Positions 18,913-28,046 of a stretch of 64,000 bases of DNA are shown here, piece after piece. The translations under genes and the position numbers were made by a program. The notes under the pieces were generated by a model. It saw nothing but the letters and a program-made list of their open reading frames with translations. It had not been told where the DNA came from and did no database searches. Every line of letters starts with the position of its first letter. The stretch's first letter is position 1. Origin of the DNA: Paragemmobacter amnigenus (lineage in GTDB: Bacteria; Pseudomonadota; Alphaproteobacteria; Rhodobacterales; Rhodobacteraceae); contig NZ_JAAATX020000001.1 of assembly GCF_009908265.2 (NCBI RefSeq), forward strand, positions 248,001 through 312,000. The letters are read 5' to 3'.

Positions 18913-19689
18913 ATGCAGGGCGAGGCGGCACAGGACCGGCGGGTGGTGGCGGTCGAGGGGGCGGATGGCCTGACCTTTCTTCAGGGGATGGTCACGAATG
19001 ACGTCCTGTCGCTGGGCAAGGGGCCGGGGCTGGTCTGGGCGGCGCTGCTGACGCCGCAGGGCAAGTATCTGGCCGATTTCCTGATCGCGCGGCTGGCGGA
19101 TGGCACGCTGCTGCTGGACCTGCCCGAAGGGCTGGCCGATGCCACGCTGCGGCGGCTGTCCATGTACCGCCTGCGCGCCGATGTGCGGCTGGTCCCGTCG
19201 CCCCTGCAGGTGCAGCGCGGGCTGGGTGATGCGCCTGCGGGTGCCCTGCCCGATCCGCGCCACCCCGCGCTTGGCTGGCGGGCCTACACGGAAAGCGCGG
19301 GCAGCGCCCCCGCCATCGACTGGGACGCCATCCGCGTGGCCCATGTCATCCCCGAGGCGGGGCGCGAGCTTGTGGTCGACGACAGCTACATCCTCGAGGC
19401 GGGGTTCGAACGGCTGCATGGCGTCGATTTCCGCAAGGGCTGCTATGTCGGGCAGGAGGTCACCGCCCGCATGAAACACAAGACAGAGCTGAAAAAGGGC
19501 CTCGTCCGCGTCCGCATCGCGGGTGACGCGCCCTTCGGGGCGGACATCACGGCGCAGGATGGCAAGGTGGCGGGCACGCTCTTCACCCGCGCGGGCGACC
19601 GCGCCATCGCCCATCTGCGGCTGGACCGTGCCACGGGGACGATGCAGGCCGGCGCGGCGCAGGTCTGGCTGGACGACACCACCGGCTGA
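18913..19689 (+). CDS. ygfZ: YgfZ/GcvT-like folate-binding protein
   Basis: This belongs to the tetrahydrofolate-binding YgfZ family, which helps maintain or assemble certain iron-sulfur proteins. The 258-aa chain has the opening FLQGMVTNDVLSLGKGPGLV and, near residue 180, the signature KGCYVGQEVTARMKHK with the conserved Cys. The start is preceded by GGAGACAG. It follows the ABC exporter by 30 bases and may be in one unit with it. A hairpin at 19702-19728 ends the region. Confidence 0.88.
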   Translation: MQGEAAQDRRVVAVEGADGLTFLQGMVTNDVLSLGKGPGLVWAALLTPQGKYLADFLIARLADGTLLLDLPEGLADATLRRLSMYRLRADVRLVPSPLQVQRGLGDAPAGALPDPRHPALGWRAYTESAGSAPAIDWDAIRVAHVIPEAGRELVVDDSYILEAGFERLHGVDFRKGCYVGQEVTARMKHKTELKKGLVRVRIAGDAPFGADITAQDGKVAGTLFTRAGDRAIAHLRLDRATGTMQAGAAQVWLDDTTG

Positions 19690-19701
19690 GCGGTCATGGA
19701 A

Positions 19702-19728
19702 CGGGCCCGCCCCGGCAGGGCGGGCCCG
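19702..19728. terminator. Hairpin between convergent genes
   Basis: A perfect 11-bp stem CGGGCCCGCCC/GGGCGGGCCCG with a 5-base loop lies 12 bases after ygfZ and 22 bases before the stop of the convergent exported protein. No T-run is evident. Confidence 0.65.
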
Positions 19729-19750
19729 GTGCCGCTTGGTGACGCCTGCG

Positions 19751-20344
19751 TCAGGGCGTGGTCGTGCCCGCGTTGATCTCGGTCTGCACGAATTGCGCCA
19801 CGGCCTGCGAGGAGGTGGTGGCAGAACAGACCGGCGTCAGGACGGTCGCCCCGCCCGATGCGGCAACACCGCTGTCGCCAGTGGCGCCGTCGCCCGTTTC
19901 GCCCGCGGCATCGCCGTCAGAGGCGGTACCGCCTGCCGCAGCGCCCGCGCCGTCACCCGTGGCGCTGCCGTCGCCATCGCCCGCGCCGTCACCCGTGCCA
20001 CCTGCCGTTTCGCCCGCCGTTTCGTCCGTCGTCGCGGCATCGTCGCCTGTCGTGGCCGTACCCGCCCCCGCGCCATCACCGCCGGTCGAGGTCGAGCTAT
20101 CGCCCCCCGTCCCGCCCGCGCCAGCGGCAAGGGTACTGGCCTCGACGCCACACGCCTCGGCTGCCACACCGATGGGCAGGTTCACAACCGTGGGCACGGT
20201 CGCCGCATCGATGCCCAGTTCCGTCGCGATATCGGCCTGGATCGCGGTCAGGTCCACGGCCACGCGCCCCGCCGCTTCCTGTGCAAGCGCCGCGCCTCCG
20301 ATGCCGCAGGTCATGGCCGCCGCGGCAAGCATCTTCCTGTTCAT
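19751..20344 (-). CDS. Exported low-complexity Gly/Thr/Ala/Asp-rich protein, unknown function
   Basis: I do not recognise this 197-aa protein. MNRKMLAAAAMTCGIGGAALA is a Sec signal peptide. Residues about 22-70 look like a small folded part (VAVDLTAIQADIATELGIDA) with a Cys in EACGVEAST. Residues about 72-165 are a long disordered stretch of Gly, Thr, Asp, Ala and Ser in repeats such as GDGA and GETAGGTGDG. The C-terminus regains complexity and has a second Cys (TPVCSATTSSQAVAQFVQTE). The two cysteines could form a disulfide bridging the ends around the linker. The composition suggests an acidic surface or periplasmic protein. The start has AAGGAGATC upstream. Confidence 0.7.
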   Translation of the reverse strand: MNRKMLAAAAMTCGIGGAALAQEAAGRVAVDLTAIQADIATELGIDAATVPTVVNLPIGVAAEACGVEASTLAAGAGGTGGDSSTSTGGDGAGAGTATTGDDAATTDETAGETAGGTGDGAGDGDGSATGDGAGAAAGGTASDGDAAGETGDGATGDSGVAASGGATVLTPVCSATTSSQAVAQFVQTEINAGTTTP

Positions 20345-20470
20345 GACGATCTCCTTCAGGGTTTGCCACCCGCCGCTCTGGGGCGGGCCGTGGTCAATCC
20401 GCAGAAGGCAAGGGCGTTCCCGCCCGGTATCGCGGGTGGCGATGTCCCGCCACCCTGCCCCGTCCCGCGC

Positions 20471-21034
20471 TCAGGCGCGTTCGGAATATTCCATCAGTTC
20501 GGTATGGATCCACACATCCTCGTCCGGCCCGATGAAGGGCGGGATCATGATGCGCACACCATTGTCGAGGATCGCGGGCTTGAAGCTGTTGGCGGCCGTC
20601 TGGCCCCTGACCACCGGTTCCGTCTCGGCGATGCGGCACTTCACCTTTTGCGGCAGGGTCACGGCCAGCGCCTCGTCGCCATAGTAACGGATCGTCGCGG
20701 TCATGCCGTCCTGCAGGAAGGGGCGGCGGTCGCCCAGCAGCTCGGCATCCAGCTCGATCTGTTCATAGGTCTCGCTGTCCATGAAGACCAGCCGCCCGTC
20801 GGTTTCATAAAGGAACTGCTGGTCCTTGTTCTCCAGCCGGACCTCCTCGACCTTGTCCTCGGACCGGAAGCGTTCGTTCAGCTTGCGCCCGTCGCGGAGG
20901 TTCTTCAGCTCCACCTGCGCGAAGGCCCCGCCCTTGCCGGGCTTCACATGGTTGGCCTTGACCGCGGCCCAGAGACCCCCGTCATGTTCCAGCACCATGC
21001 CGGGTTTGATTTCATTTCCGTTGATCTTGGGCAT
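20471..21034 (-). CDS. efp: Elongation factor P
   Basis: This translation factor relieves ribosome stalling at polyproline. The 187-aa protein has the standard three OB-like domains: [13 protein letters not shown] at the start, [20 protein letters not shown] with the loop lysine that is modified in many species, and the C-terminal signature region ending [19 protein letters not shown] 21034 was chosen; an in-frame TTG 6 bases upstream gives no better match. The gene is divergent from the small gene at 21260, across a 225-base AT-richer promoter region. Confidence 0.96.
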   Translation of the reverse strand: MPKINGNEIKPGMVLEHDGGLWAAVKANHVKPGKGGAFAQVELKNLRDGRKLNERFRSEDKVEEVRLENKDQQFLYETDGRLVFMDSETYEQIELDAELLGDRRPFLQDGMTATIRYYGDEALAVTLPQKVKCRIAETEPVVRGQTAANSFKPAILDNGVRIMIPPFIGPDEDVWIHTELMEYSERA

Positions 21035-21259
21035 GGTCAAAAACCGTCCAGAATAAGGCGCAAAAGGTTGAAGATCGGTAACCGCCGCCTATATCCCGTG
21101 GGCTGCACCGTGGCAAGCCGACGATATATTGTACCGATACAGGAAAGTTATGCACACGACGCATGGCAGTCCTGTTAAAAGGGCAATACCGAATCGTGAC
21201 CAAATGGTCATATTCGCCGGACGCCAGAAAAGACAATAGAAGAACAGGAAAACGACGAG

Positions 21260-21586
21260 ATGGCCGATTTCGTTGATGGCACCGCCTTTAATTACGAGCA
21301 GGGCCAGCGGGCGCGCAAGCTTTTCGCTGCCGTGGTGCTCGCCGCGCTCGATGATGCGATCGCGGATGACAAGAAATACGGCAACGGGCCGGAGCAGATC
21401 GCCCGCTGGGCGCGGTCGCGCGACGGGCGCGAGGTGCTGTCCTGCGCCGGCATCGACCCGAACGAGCGGGTGGTGAAGGGGCTGATGGACTTCGTCGCCA
21501 AGGGCGTGCGGACCTCGGTCGCGCTGTCGCGCGAGGAATCCGAGCGTCGCCACGCGCTGGAAGCAGATCAGGCCGAAGCCGCCTGA
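21260..21586 (+). CDS. Small conserved-looking cytoplasmic protein, unknown function
   Basis: The 108-aa protein is soluble and mainly helical by composition, with FNYEQGQRARKLFAAVVLAA, then DDAIADDKKYGNGPEQIARW and REVLSCAGIDPNERVVKGLM. I recall similar small proteins in Rhodobacterales genomes (possibly the DUF6280 group) but no function. It has a single Cys. Codon use is like its neighbours. AGGAAAA at 21245-21251 is the likely ribosome-binding site. A strong terminator follows at 21616-21646, so it is probably a single-gene unit. Confidence 0.75.
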   Translation: MADFVDGTAFNYEQGQRARKLFAAVVLAALDDAIADDKKYGNGPEQIARWARSRDGREVLSCAGIDPNERVVKGLMDFVAKGVRTSVALSREESERRHALEADQAEAA

Positions 21587-21615
21587 CAGGCGCCCGTCAG
21601 GGCCTCAAAAACGAT

Positions 21616-21646
21616 AACGCGCCCTTGCGGGGCGCGTTTTGTTTTG
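21616..21646 (+). terminator. Rho-independent terminator
   Basis: A 9-bp stem AACGCGCCC/GGGCGCGTT with a 5-base loop is followed by TTGTTTT. It is placed 30 bases after the small gene at 21260-21586. Confidence 0.9.
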
Positions 21647-21675
21647 GCCGGATGGCGGGGAACGGCTTGGCCCGC

Positions 21676-22563
21676 CTATTCGAAATCCCGCACCGCCAGC
21701 GCACGGGCGATTTCCGACCGGACAAGTTTTCGCACATTCCGCGTGATCCGCTCGCCCAACGCGCCCTGCAATTCCTCGCGGATGATGTCGCGCACCAGAT
21801 CGCGCAGCATCTCCTCGTCGAAGGCGCGGTCGTCGTGATCGGCGGCGTCAAAGCGGGCAAAGACCGATTCCTCGACTGCGACAGCCTCGGCCTCCAGCTC
21901 GCGCCGGATCTCGGCCTCGGCGGCATCGGCCCAGCCCTGCCCCGTCAACGGCGGCTCGACCACGTCCGCCACCGTTTCGGCAGGCTCTTGCATATCGGGC
22001 ATGGCCTCCTCTGCGCCGTCGGCATCATGGACTGGGCTTTCGACCGCCCAGTCACCTGCCGCACCATCCTCGTCATGCGCTTCGGGCGGGGCGATCACCT
22101 CGGGGTCGCCGGGGACGGCCCAGACCTCTGCCTCCTCCGCCGACGCCTCCTGTGCCACCCCCTCGGGCGTGGCGGGAGGGGTCGACGCAGCGGCGCCGAA
22201 TTCGAACCAGTCATGCCGGCCCGACGCGCCGGGCGCGATCTCGGGATCCGCCTCGCCCTCGTCCAGCCCGCGCGCAACCTCGCCCATCACGGCATCCACC
22301 CGCCCCGCCCCGCGGCGGACCGACTGGAACGCTGCGGGTGCCTCTGGCGTCTCGCCTTGGGTGGCGGGGGTCGCAGCCCCTTCCGGCTCGGGCGCGATCC
22401 GCAACGCGGGCGTCAGGATCAGCTTGTCGGCCGCCGGAGCAGCCTCTGCCGCAGGAACAGCCGCCGCTGCCGTCTTTGCCCCCGGGCGCAGATCGTCCGA
22501 GACAAGGCGGCGGATGGAGGACAGGACATCCTCGATCTCGACGGAACTCAACCGCTCTGACAT
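21676..22563 (-). CDS. PopZ-like polar-organizing protein candidate (DUF2497-like)
   Basis: The 295-aa protein has the two-end layout of PopZ. A short N-terminal helix EIEDVLSSIRRLVSDDL resembles the PopZ start (EEILASIRRIISED). A long acidic, Pro/Ala/Glu-rich disordered middle (about 25-235) follows, and a C-terminal basic/acidic helix set LRDLVRDIIREELQGALGER then RNVRKLVRSEIARAL. In Caulobacter these ends bind partners and oligomerise at the cell pole and anchor the chromosome origin. Family membership is inferred from the layout and short motifs, so it remains tentative. It lies downstream of tolC on the same strand, separated by a terminator. Confidence 0.55.
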   Translation of the reverse strand: MSERLSSVEIEDVLSSIRRLVSDDLRPGAKTAAAAVPAAEAAPAADKLILTPALRIAPEPEGAATPATQGETPEAPAAFQSVRRGAGRVDAVMGEVARGLDEGEADPEIAPGASGRHDWFEFGAAASTPPATPEGVAQEASAEEAEVWAVPGDPEVIAPPEAHDEDGAAGDWAVESPVHDADGAEEAMPDMQEPAETVADVVEPPLTGQGWADAAEAEIRRELEAEAVAVEESVFARFDAADHDDRAFDEEMLRDLVRDIIREELQGALGERITRNVRKLVRSEIARALAVRDFE

Positions 22564-22639
22564 TTCGGGGCGGACCTCTCGGATTGCGTCTGGACCCTAT
22601 CTATCGCCCACAACCGTGGCGATATCAAGGAAATGGAAA

Positions 22640-22663
22640 CGGGCGCTGCCGCAACAGCGCCCG
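22640..22663 (-). terminator. Hairpin downstream of the tolC-type gene
   Basis: A 9-bp stem CGGGCGCTG/CAGCGCCCG with a 6-base loop lies 25 bases after the tolC-type stop on the minus strand and is followed there by TTTCC. It is a probable terminator. Confidence 0.7.
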
Positions 22664-22687
22664 CCTGTGTCGCCGGAAAAACAGCCG

Positions 22688-24049
22688 TCAGTCGCCGATC
22701 TTGTCGAGGATGCGCTGCAATTTCTTGCCCTGCGGGCTGGTGATCGGCGCGGTCTTGACCGCGTTGTAGTAAAGCGCGGGGTCATAGGTCGGCACGCCAA
22801 GGTTCAGATGCTCTACCGACAGCAGACCCATCGCCGACAGCAGGCTGTAGACGCCGATATAGCGCTGCGCCTCGGCCTGAAGCTTGGTCGCCCGCGCGTC
22901 GAGCAGTTCCTGTTCCGCGTTCAGCACGTCAAGCGTGGTGCGCGCGCCCAGCGTCGCCTCTTCCCGCACGCCGTCAAAGGCGGTCTGCGCGGCCTGCACC
23001 TGCAGCGTGCCCGCCTGGATCGAGGCACCCGCCACTTCCAGCGCGGCCCAGGCATTGCCGACAGTCTCGCCCACGGTGATGGTGGTCTGCAGCAGACCCG
23101 CCTGCGCGGCCTCTTTCTGCGCCAGCGCCGCACGATGGGCCGAAGACAGCGCGCCCCCCGCATAAAGCGTCTGGTTGAACGACAGCGAGGCCGTGTCGCG
23201 GCGCGCGTCGTTGCCGATATCCTCGGTGATGCCGCCTTCGAAGGTGACGGTCGGGCGCATCGCGGCCTTGGTGGCCTCAACCCCCAGCTCCGAGATCGTC
23301 ACCTGCCGCTGGGCGGCAAGGATGTCGGGATGGGTCCGCAGCGCGATCATCCGCGCCTCTTCCATGCTGCGCGCGGTCTTGGGCAGCGGCGGCAGGCCCG
23401 CCAGATTGCCCGGATAGTCGCCGACCACGGCCTTGTAACGCTCGCGCGCGACCTTGAAATCCCCCTCGGCCGCCGCCAGACCCGACCGCGCCGCCGCAAG
23501 ACGGGCCTCGGCGATGGCGACATCGGTGCGCGTCACCTCGCCCACATCGAACCGGTCCTGCGCGGCCTTCAACTCCTGCCCGATCAGACGGACGTTGGAC
23601 TGGCGCAGCGACACGATCTCGGCCTGAAGCCGCACGTCGACATAGGCGCTGACCGCAGAAAGCAGCACCTGCGCCTCGAGATCCTTCAGCGCCTCGCGCG
23701 TGGCCAGCACGGTTTCCTTGGCGATCTCGACCCCCAGCCGGTTGCGGCCGAAATCCAGCAGCGTCCATTGCAGCGCCAGCGTCATGGTCTTTTGCAGGCC
23801 ATCCGTCGCACGGTCGGGGTTGGTGTCGGTGTTCTGCGCCTGCGCCACGAAGTTGATCACCGGCCGCAGCCGCGCCACCGCCTGCGCCACATCCTCGTCC
23901 GCCGCGCGCAAGAGCGCCTCGTTCTGGTCAAGGAGCTTGGAATTCTTGTAGGCCGAGGCCAGCGCATCCGCCAGTGTCTCTGCCTGTGCCGCCGGGGCCG
24001 AAAAGCCCAGAACCGACACCGCGACTGCCGTCAAGAAAGCGCGCATCAT
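22688..24049 (-). CDS. tolC: TolC-family outer-membrane efflux/secretion protein
   Basis: This is the outer-membrane channel of tripartite efflux or type I secretion. MMRAFLTAVAVSVLGFSAPA with AQA is the signal peptide. The 453-aa protein carries the TolC internal repeat: two long alpha-helical stretches with patterns such as AQDRFDVGEVTRTDVAIAEA and FDGVREEATLGARTTLDVLN (the conserved G-x-x-T-x-x-D-V-L/A turn), and YAGGALSSAHRAALAQKEAA. Length and repeats match TolC from alphaproteobacteria. The Pcm-type gene precedes it on the same strand by 86 bases. Confidence 0.92.
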   Translation of the reverse strand: MMRAFLTAVAVSVLGFSAPAAQAETLADALASAYKNSKLLDQNEALLRAADEDVAQAVARLRPVINFVAQAQNTDTNPDRATDGLQKTMTLALQWTLLDFGRNRLGVEIAKETVLATREALKDLEAQVLLSAVSAYVDVRLQAEIVSLRQSNVRLIGQELKAAQDRFDVGEVTRTDVAIAEARLAAARSGLAAAEGDFKVARERYKAVVGDYPGNLAGLPPLPKTARSMEEARMIALRTHPDILAAQRQVTISELGVEATKAAMRPTVTFEGGITEDIGNDARRDTASLSFNQTLYAGGALSSAHRAALAQKEAAQAGLLQTTITVGETVGNAWAALEVAGASIQAGTLQVQAAQTAFDGVREEATLGARTTLDVLNAEQELLDARATKLQAEAQRYIGVYSLLSAMGLLSVEHLNLGVPTYDPALYYNAVKTAPITSPQGKKLQRILDKIGD

Positions 24050-24135
24050 ACCCTGCCTATCCTGTCGCAGACGGTCATTGCCGCCCGTTCCCTGTCACTG
24101 GTCCGGCGCGGTTTGTCCGCACCGGGACGAAATCC

Positions 24136-24789
24136 TTACAGACGGAAACCCTGCACCACCGAAAAACCGGGCAGCACTGGGGCTGCCGCGTTGAAGACCT
24201 GCCGCCACGAGACGGCACCGTCGATCTTGTAGCCCACGCGCACTACACCCAGCGCGCCCTCCATGAAGACCGCGCCGATGCGCCCGCCTTCCTTGAGCTG
24301 GTCCAGCAGCGCCTGCGGCACGACCTCCACCCCGCCCTGGATGGTGATTACGTCGAAGGGCGCGTGTTTCGCATCCCCCTCGGCCAGCTTGCCCACCACC
24401 ACGGCGGCATTGTCCACGCCCTCTGCCGACAGGGTGCGCTGCGCCTCGGCGGCCAGCGCCTCGTCCTCTTCGAGCGCGACGACCGCATCGGCCAGGCGCG
24501 CGATCACCGCCGTCGAATAGCCAAAGCCGCAGCCCAGATCGAGCACCAGTTCCGTCGGCTGCACATCCAGCGCATCCAGAAGTTTGGCCAGCGTCCGCGG
24601 CTCAAGCACCACGCGGCCGGGCGCGATCTCGATATTCTCGCCGACATAGGCCGCCTCGCGCTTGGACGAGGGCACGAAGGCCTCGCGCGGGACGGACAGC
24701 ATGGCCTCGATGATCGGGAACTTGGTCACGTCCGAGGGACGGACCTGCGTATCCACCATCATCACCCGCCGGGTCGGGAAGTCGATCAT
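24136..24789 (-). CDS. Protein-L-isoaspartate O-methyltransferase-family protein
   Basis: This SAM-dependent methyltransferase is of the Pcm type, whose members start repair of isoaspartyl residues in damaged proteins. The 217-aa protein has the SAM motif [20 protein letters not shown] and the family block [20 protein letters not shown] before it. The later [20 protein letters not shown] replaces the usual I.V.GA....P..L..QL. The catalytic Ser/Thr region of true Pcm (around the SQP motif) looks altered, so it may belong to a diverged subfamily commonly found upstream of tolC in Rhodobacterales. Confidence 0.8.
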   Translation of the reverse strand: MIDFPTRRVMMVDTQVRPSDVTKFPIIEAMLSVPREAFVPSSKREAAYVGENIEIAPGRVVLEPRTLAKLLDALDVQPTELVLDLGCGFGYSTAVIARLADAVVALEEDEALAAEAQRTLSAEGVDNAAVVVGKLAEGDAKHAPFDVITIQGGVEVVPQALLDQLKEGGRIGAVFMEGALGVVRVGYKIDGAVSWRQVFNAAAPVLPGFSVVQGFRL

Positions 24790-24974
24790 CTTCTGAACTC
24801 TTCGGTGTGGTCTTCATCAAGGGTCTGTCTGCCACATCTGCCAAGGGGGGGCAACGGGCCAAAGGTCCGAAACGGCGTGTGCATCGCGCCTTGTCGTCGC
24901 AGCGCAACGCTCCTCGGGGCTTGCAAAACCGGCCCCGAAGGGCTTGTCTCTGCGGGCTGCAAAGGGAGGACCGC

Positions 24975-25820
24975 ATGAAACTGTTGCGCGTAGGGGAACC
25001 GGGGGCCGAGGTTCCGGCGATTGTCGATGGCACGGGCAAGATCCGCAGCCTTGCGGGCATCGTCCCCGATATCGCGGGCGCGACGCTCTCGCCCGAGGGT
25101 CTGGCGAAACTGCGCGCGGTCGACCCCGCCACGCTGCCCGAAATTCCGGCAGAGACCCGCATCGGCCCCTGCGTCGGCACTGTGGGCAAGTTCATCTGCA
25201 TCGGCCTGAACTATGCCGACCACGCCGCGGAATCGAATCTTCCCGTCCCGCCCGAGCCTGTGATCTTCCTCAAGGCCAATTCGGCAATCATCGGGCCGAA
25301 TGACGATGTCCTCATCCCGCGCGGGTCGAAAAAGACCGACTGGGAGGTGGAGCTGGGCGTGGTGATCGGCAAGAAGGCCAGCTACGTAACCGAGGCCGAA
25401 GCGATGGACCACGTCGCGGGCTATTGCGTGATCAACGACGTGTCCGAACGCGAATTCCAGATCGAACGCGCGGGCACATGGGACAAGGGCAAGGGCTGCG
25501 ACACCTTCGGCCCCATCGGCCCGTGGCTGGTCACGGCGGACGAGGTGCCGGACCCGCAAAACCTGTCCATGTGGCTGGAGGTGGACGGCCACCGCTATCA
25601 GGACGGCTCCACCCGCACGATGGTCTATGGCGTGCGCCATCTGGTCCATTACGTCAGCCAGTTCATGACGCTGCATCCGGGCGACGTGATCTCGACCGGC
25701 ACGCCGCCGGGCGTCGGGATGGGCCAGAAACCCGCGCCGGTCTATCTGAAAGGCGGCGAGGTGATGCGTCTGGGGATCGAAGGTCTGGGCGAACAGCGCC
25801 AGCGCGTCGGCCACGCCTGA
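24975..25820 (+). CDS. Fumarylacetoacetate hydrolase-family protein
   Basis: This metal-dependent hydrolase or decarboxylase works on a 2-keto acid or acylpyruvate (FAH superfamily). The 281-aa chain has the N-terminal domain MKLLRVGEPGAEVPAIVDGT and the catalytic domain with GKFICIGLNYADHAAES, the metal-binding DWEVELGVVIGKKASYVTEA, GYCVINDVSEREFQIER and the GDVISTGTPPGVG loop. AAAGGGAGGA precedes ATG 24975. The substrate is not clear; sugar-acid lactone pathways and aromatic meta-cleavage both use members of this size. It is divergent from the Pcm-type gene. Confidence 0.88.
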   Translation: MKLLRVGEPGAEVPAIVDGTGKIRSLAGIVPDIAGATLSPEGLAKLRAVDPATLPEIPAETRIGPCVGTVGKFICIGLNYADHAAESNLPVPPEPVIFLKANSAIIGPNDDVLIPRGSKKTDWEVELGVVIGKKASYVTEAEAMDHVAGYCVINDVSEREFQIERAGTWDKGKGCDTFGPIGPWLVTADEVPDPQNLSMWLEVDGHRYQDGSTRTMVYGVRHLVHYVSQFMTLHPGDVISTGTPPGVGMGQKPAPVYLKGGEVMRLGIEGLGEQRQRVGHA

Positions 25821-25826
25821 CAGGGG

Positions 25827-25962
25827 CGAAGGATTTTCTGGCGAAAATCCTTCGTCACGATCCCTCTCGCGAAGGATCGGGGCCATCCCGCCCCGATCCG
25901 CCGCAACACCCCGATTTTTCGCCAGAAAAATCGCCCGCAAAATTCTTCGCAGAAGAATTTTG
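25827..25962. repeat. Array of TTC-loop-GAA palindromes between convergent genes
   Basis: Five palindromes fill the gap between the FAH gene and dxs. They are 25827-25854 (12-bp stem, loop TGGC), 25858-25879 (imperfect), 25874-25899 (10-bp GGATCGGGGC stem), 25912-25933 (9-bp CGATTTTTC stem, loop GCCA) and 25938-25962 (11-bp CAAAATTCTTC stem, loop GCA). The outer two flank the two stop codons at 6 and 3 bases and so probably act as terminators. The arms differ, yet all but one keep the TTC-loop-GAA centre. Confidence 0.85.
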
Positions 25963-25965
25963 CCC

Positions 25966-27879
25966 TCAGACCACCCGCAGGCCCGGCTTGGCCACCACGC
26001 GCCCCAGCGCCTGCCGCACCGTCGCCGCGATGTCCTTCGCCGTCAGCCCCGCCCATTCATACATCTGCGCCGGGCTGCCCTGATCGATGAACCGGTCGGG
26101 CAGCGTCATGGTGCGGATCGCGCGGCCCCTCTCCAGCCCGCCCGAATTCGCCAGATGGTGCAGCACCAGCGCGCCGAAGCCCCCCGTCGCCCCCGTCTCC
26201 AGCGTGACCAGCGCGGGGTGATGCTCCACCAGCCGGTCCACCAGCGCGCAATCCAAGGGCTTCGCGAACCGCGCATCGGCCACCGTCACCGAAATCCCCT
26301 CGGCCTCCAGCAACTCCGCCGCCGCCAGCGCCTCGGCAAGATGCGCGCCATAGGACAGGATCGCGGCCCCCGTCCCCTCGCGCAGGACGCGGCCCTTGCC
26401 GATCTCCAGCGGCACGCCGCGCGTGGGCAGGTCCACCCCCATCCCCTCGCCCCGCGGATAGCGGAAGGCGATGGGGCCTTCGTCATGGGCAATCGCGGTC
26501 GCGACCATATGGACCAGATCCGCCTCGTCCCCCGCCGCCATGACGGTGAAGCCCGGCAGGTTGGCAAGGAAGCCGATGTCGAAGGCCCCCGCATGGGTCG
26601 CGCCGTCCTGCCCCACCAGCCCCGCGCGATCGATGGCAAAGCGCACGGGCAGCCCTTGCAGCGCCACGTCATGAACGATCTGGTCATAGCCGCGTTGCAG
26701 GAAAGTCGAATAGATCGCGCAGACCGGTTTCAGCCCCGATGCCGCCATCGCCGCCGCCATGGTCACCGCATGCTGTTCCGCAATCCCCACGTCGAAGACC
26801 CGCGAGGCAAAGCGCCGCGCCATGATGTCCAGCCCCGTTCCCGACGGCATGGCGGCGGTGATCGCCACCACGCGCGGGTCGCGCGCGGCCTCGTCGGTCA
26901 GGGCATTGCCGAAGACCGACGTATAGGCCGGCGCGTTCGACTTGGCCTTGGCCTGCTCGCCCGTCAGGGGATCGAATTTCGACACGCCGTGATATTTGTC
27001 CGCGCTGCTCTCGGCGGGGGCAAAGCCCTTGCCCTTCACCGTCACGGCATGGATCAGCACCGGCCCCGTCGCCCGCGCCCGCGCCGCGCGCAGGGTGGCC
27101 AGCACCTGCCCCATGTCATGCCCGTCGATGGGGCCGACATAGGAAAAGCCCAGCTCCTCGAACAGCGTCCCGCCGCCGGGCATCCCCGTCACCAACTGCC
27201 GCGCCCGCCGCGCGCCGTCGCGCATCGGGCCGGGAAGGTGGCTCTCGAACTCCTCCGCCGCCGCCTTGAACAGCGCAAGCGGACCCTTGGCCGCGATTTC
27301 GTTGAGGTATTTCGACAGCGCCCCCACCGGCGGGGCGATGGACATGTCATTGTCGTTCAGGATCACGAACATCCGGCTGCCGGTATGGCCTGCGTGGTTC
27401 ATCGCCTCGTATGCCATGCCCGCCGTGATCGCCCCGTCCCCGATCACCGCGATGGTGTCGCCCACGGGCATCCCCATCTCGCGCCCGATGGCATAGCCCA
27501 GCGCGGCCGAGATCGAGGTCGAGGAATGCGCCGCCCCGAACGGGTCATATTCGCTTTCCGACCGCTTGGTGAAACCGGAAATCCCGCCCCCCTGCCGCAG
27601 CGTGGCCATCGCCTCGCGCCGTCCGGTCAGGATCTTGTGCGGATAGCACTGGTGGCCCACATCCCAGATCAGCTTGTCGCGCGGCGTGTCGAAGACGGCA
27701 TGGATCGCCACCGTCAGCTCCACCACCCCCAGCGACGATCCCAGATGCCCGCCGGTGCGCGACACGGTGTTGATCACCTCGCGCCGCAATTCGTGGGCCA
27801 GACGGGCAAGGTCGCCATCCCCCATCCCCTTCAGATCGGCAGGTCCGGCGACGCGGTCCAGAAGCGGGGTCGGGGTCAT
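25966..27879 (-). CDS. dxs: 1-deoxy-D-xylulose-5-phosphate synthase
   Basis: This TPP enzyme condenses pyruvate and glyceraldehyde-3-phosphate, the first and often limiting step of the MEP isoprenoid route that feeds carotenoids and the phytyl tail. The 637-aa protein has the TPP motif [18 protein letters not shown] ending in VILNDN, HVDGHD-like [17 protein letters not shown], and the C-terminal block [20 protein letters not shown] 27879 is used: GGAGG stands 5 bases upstream, whereas an ATG at 27891 would contain that site. It sits just after the puf terminator, the same gene position as in R. sphaeroides. Confidence 0.96.
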   Translation of the reverse strand: MTPTPLLDRVAGPADLKGMGDGDLARLAHELRREVINTVSRTGGHLGSSLGVVELTVAIHAVFDTPRDKLIWDVGHQCYPHKILTGRREAMATLRQGGGISGFTKRSESEYDPFGAAHSSTSISAALGYAIGREMGMPVGDTIAVIGDGAITAGMAYEAMNHAGHTGSRMFVILNDNDMSIAPPVGALSKYLNEIAAKGPLALFKAAAEEFESHLPGPMRDGARRARQLVTGMPGGGTLFEELGFSYVGPIDGHDMGQVLATLRAARARATGPVLIHAVTVKGKGFAPAESSADKYHGVSKFDPLTGEQAKAKSNAPAYTSVFGNALTDEAARDPRVVAITAAMPSGTGLDIMARRFASRVFDVGIAEQHAVTMAAAMAASGLKPVCAIYSTFLQRGYDQIVHDVALQGLPVRFAIDRAGLVGQDGATHAGAFDIGFLANLPGFTVMAAGDEADLVHMVATAIAHDEGPIAFRYPRGEGMGVDLPTRGVPLEIGKGRVLREGTGAAILSYGAHLAEALAAAELLEAEGISVTVADARFAKPLDCALVDRLVEHHPALVTLETGATGGFGALVLHHLANSGGLERGRAIRTMTLPDRFIDQGSPAQMYEWAGLTAKDIAATVRQALGRVVAKPGLRVV

Positions 27880-27895
27880 GGTGGCCTCCATATGC

Positions 27896-27930
27896 AAAAA
27901 AGTGCCGTGTAGGGTTGACCCACACGGCAC
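27896..27930 (-). terminator. Rho-independent terminator at the end of the puf operon, before dxs
   Basis: On the minus strand a 9-bp stem GTGCCGTGT/ACACGGCAC, extended by GGG/CCC around a TTGA-type loop with a one-base bulge, is followed directly by TTTTTT. It ends 16 bases before the dxs start codon. It would stop most puf transcripts and also control how much dxs mRNA is made by read-through. Confidence 0.9.
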
Positions 27931-28011
27931 CAGGTCCCTGTCGCCAACAGGAAGGGAACCGGGCTGTGGTTGCGCCCCGGATCCGGGCCGGCGTATGGCC
28001 CGAACGTCGCG

Positions 28012-28039
28012 GGACCGGGCGGGTCGAACCGCCCGGTCC
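28012..28039 (-). repeat. mRNA-stabilising hairpin candidate downstream of pufX
   Basis: A perfect 11-bp stem GGACCGGGCGG/CCGCCCGGTCC with a 6-base loop lies 7 bases after the pufX stop on the minus strand and has no T-run. Together with the terminator at 27896-27930 it forms a tandem hairpin end. Such 3' hairpins protect puf mRNA in Rhodobacter. Confidence 0.7.
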
Positions 28040-28046
28040 GATGGTG

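Noticed and set aside
25742-26056. A 104-codon minus-strand ORF over the FAH-dxs gap
   Set aside because: It is made of repeat palindromes ([16 protein letters not shown]) plus parts of both flanking genes out of frame.
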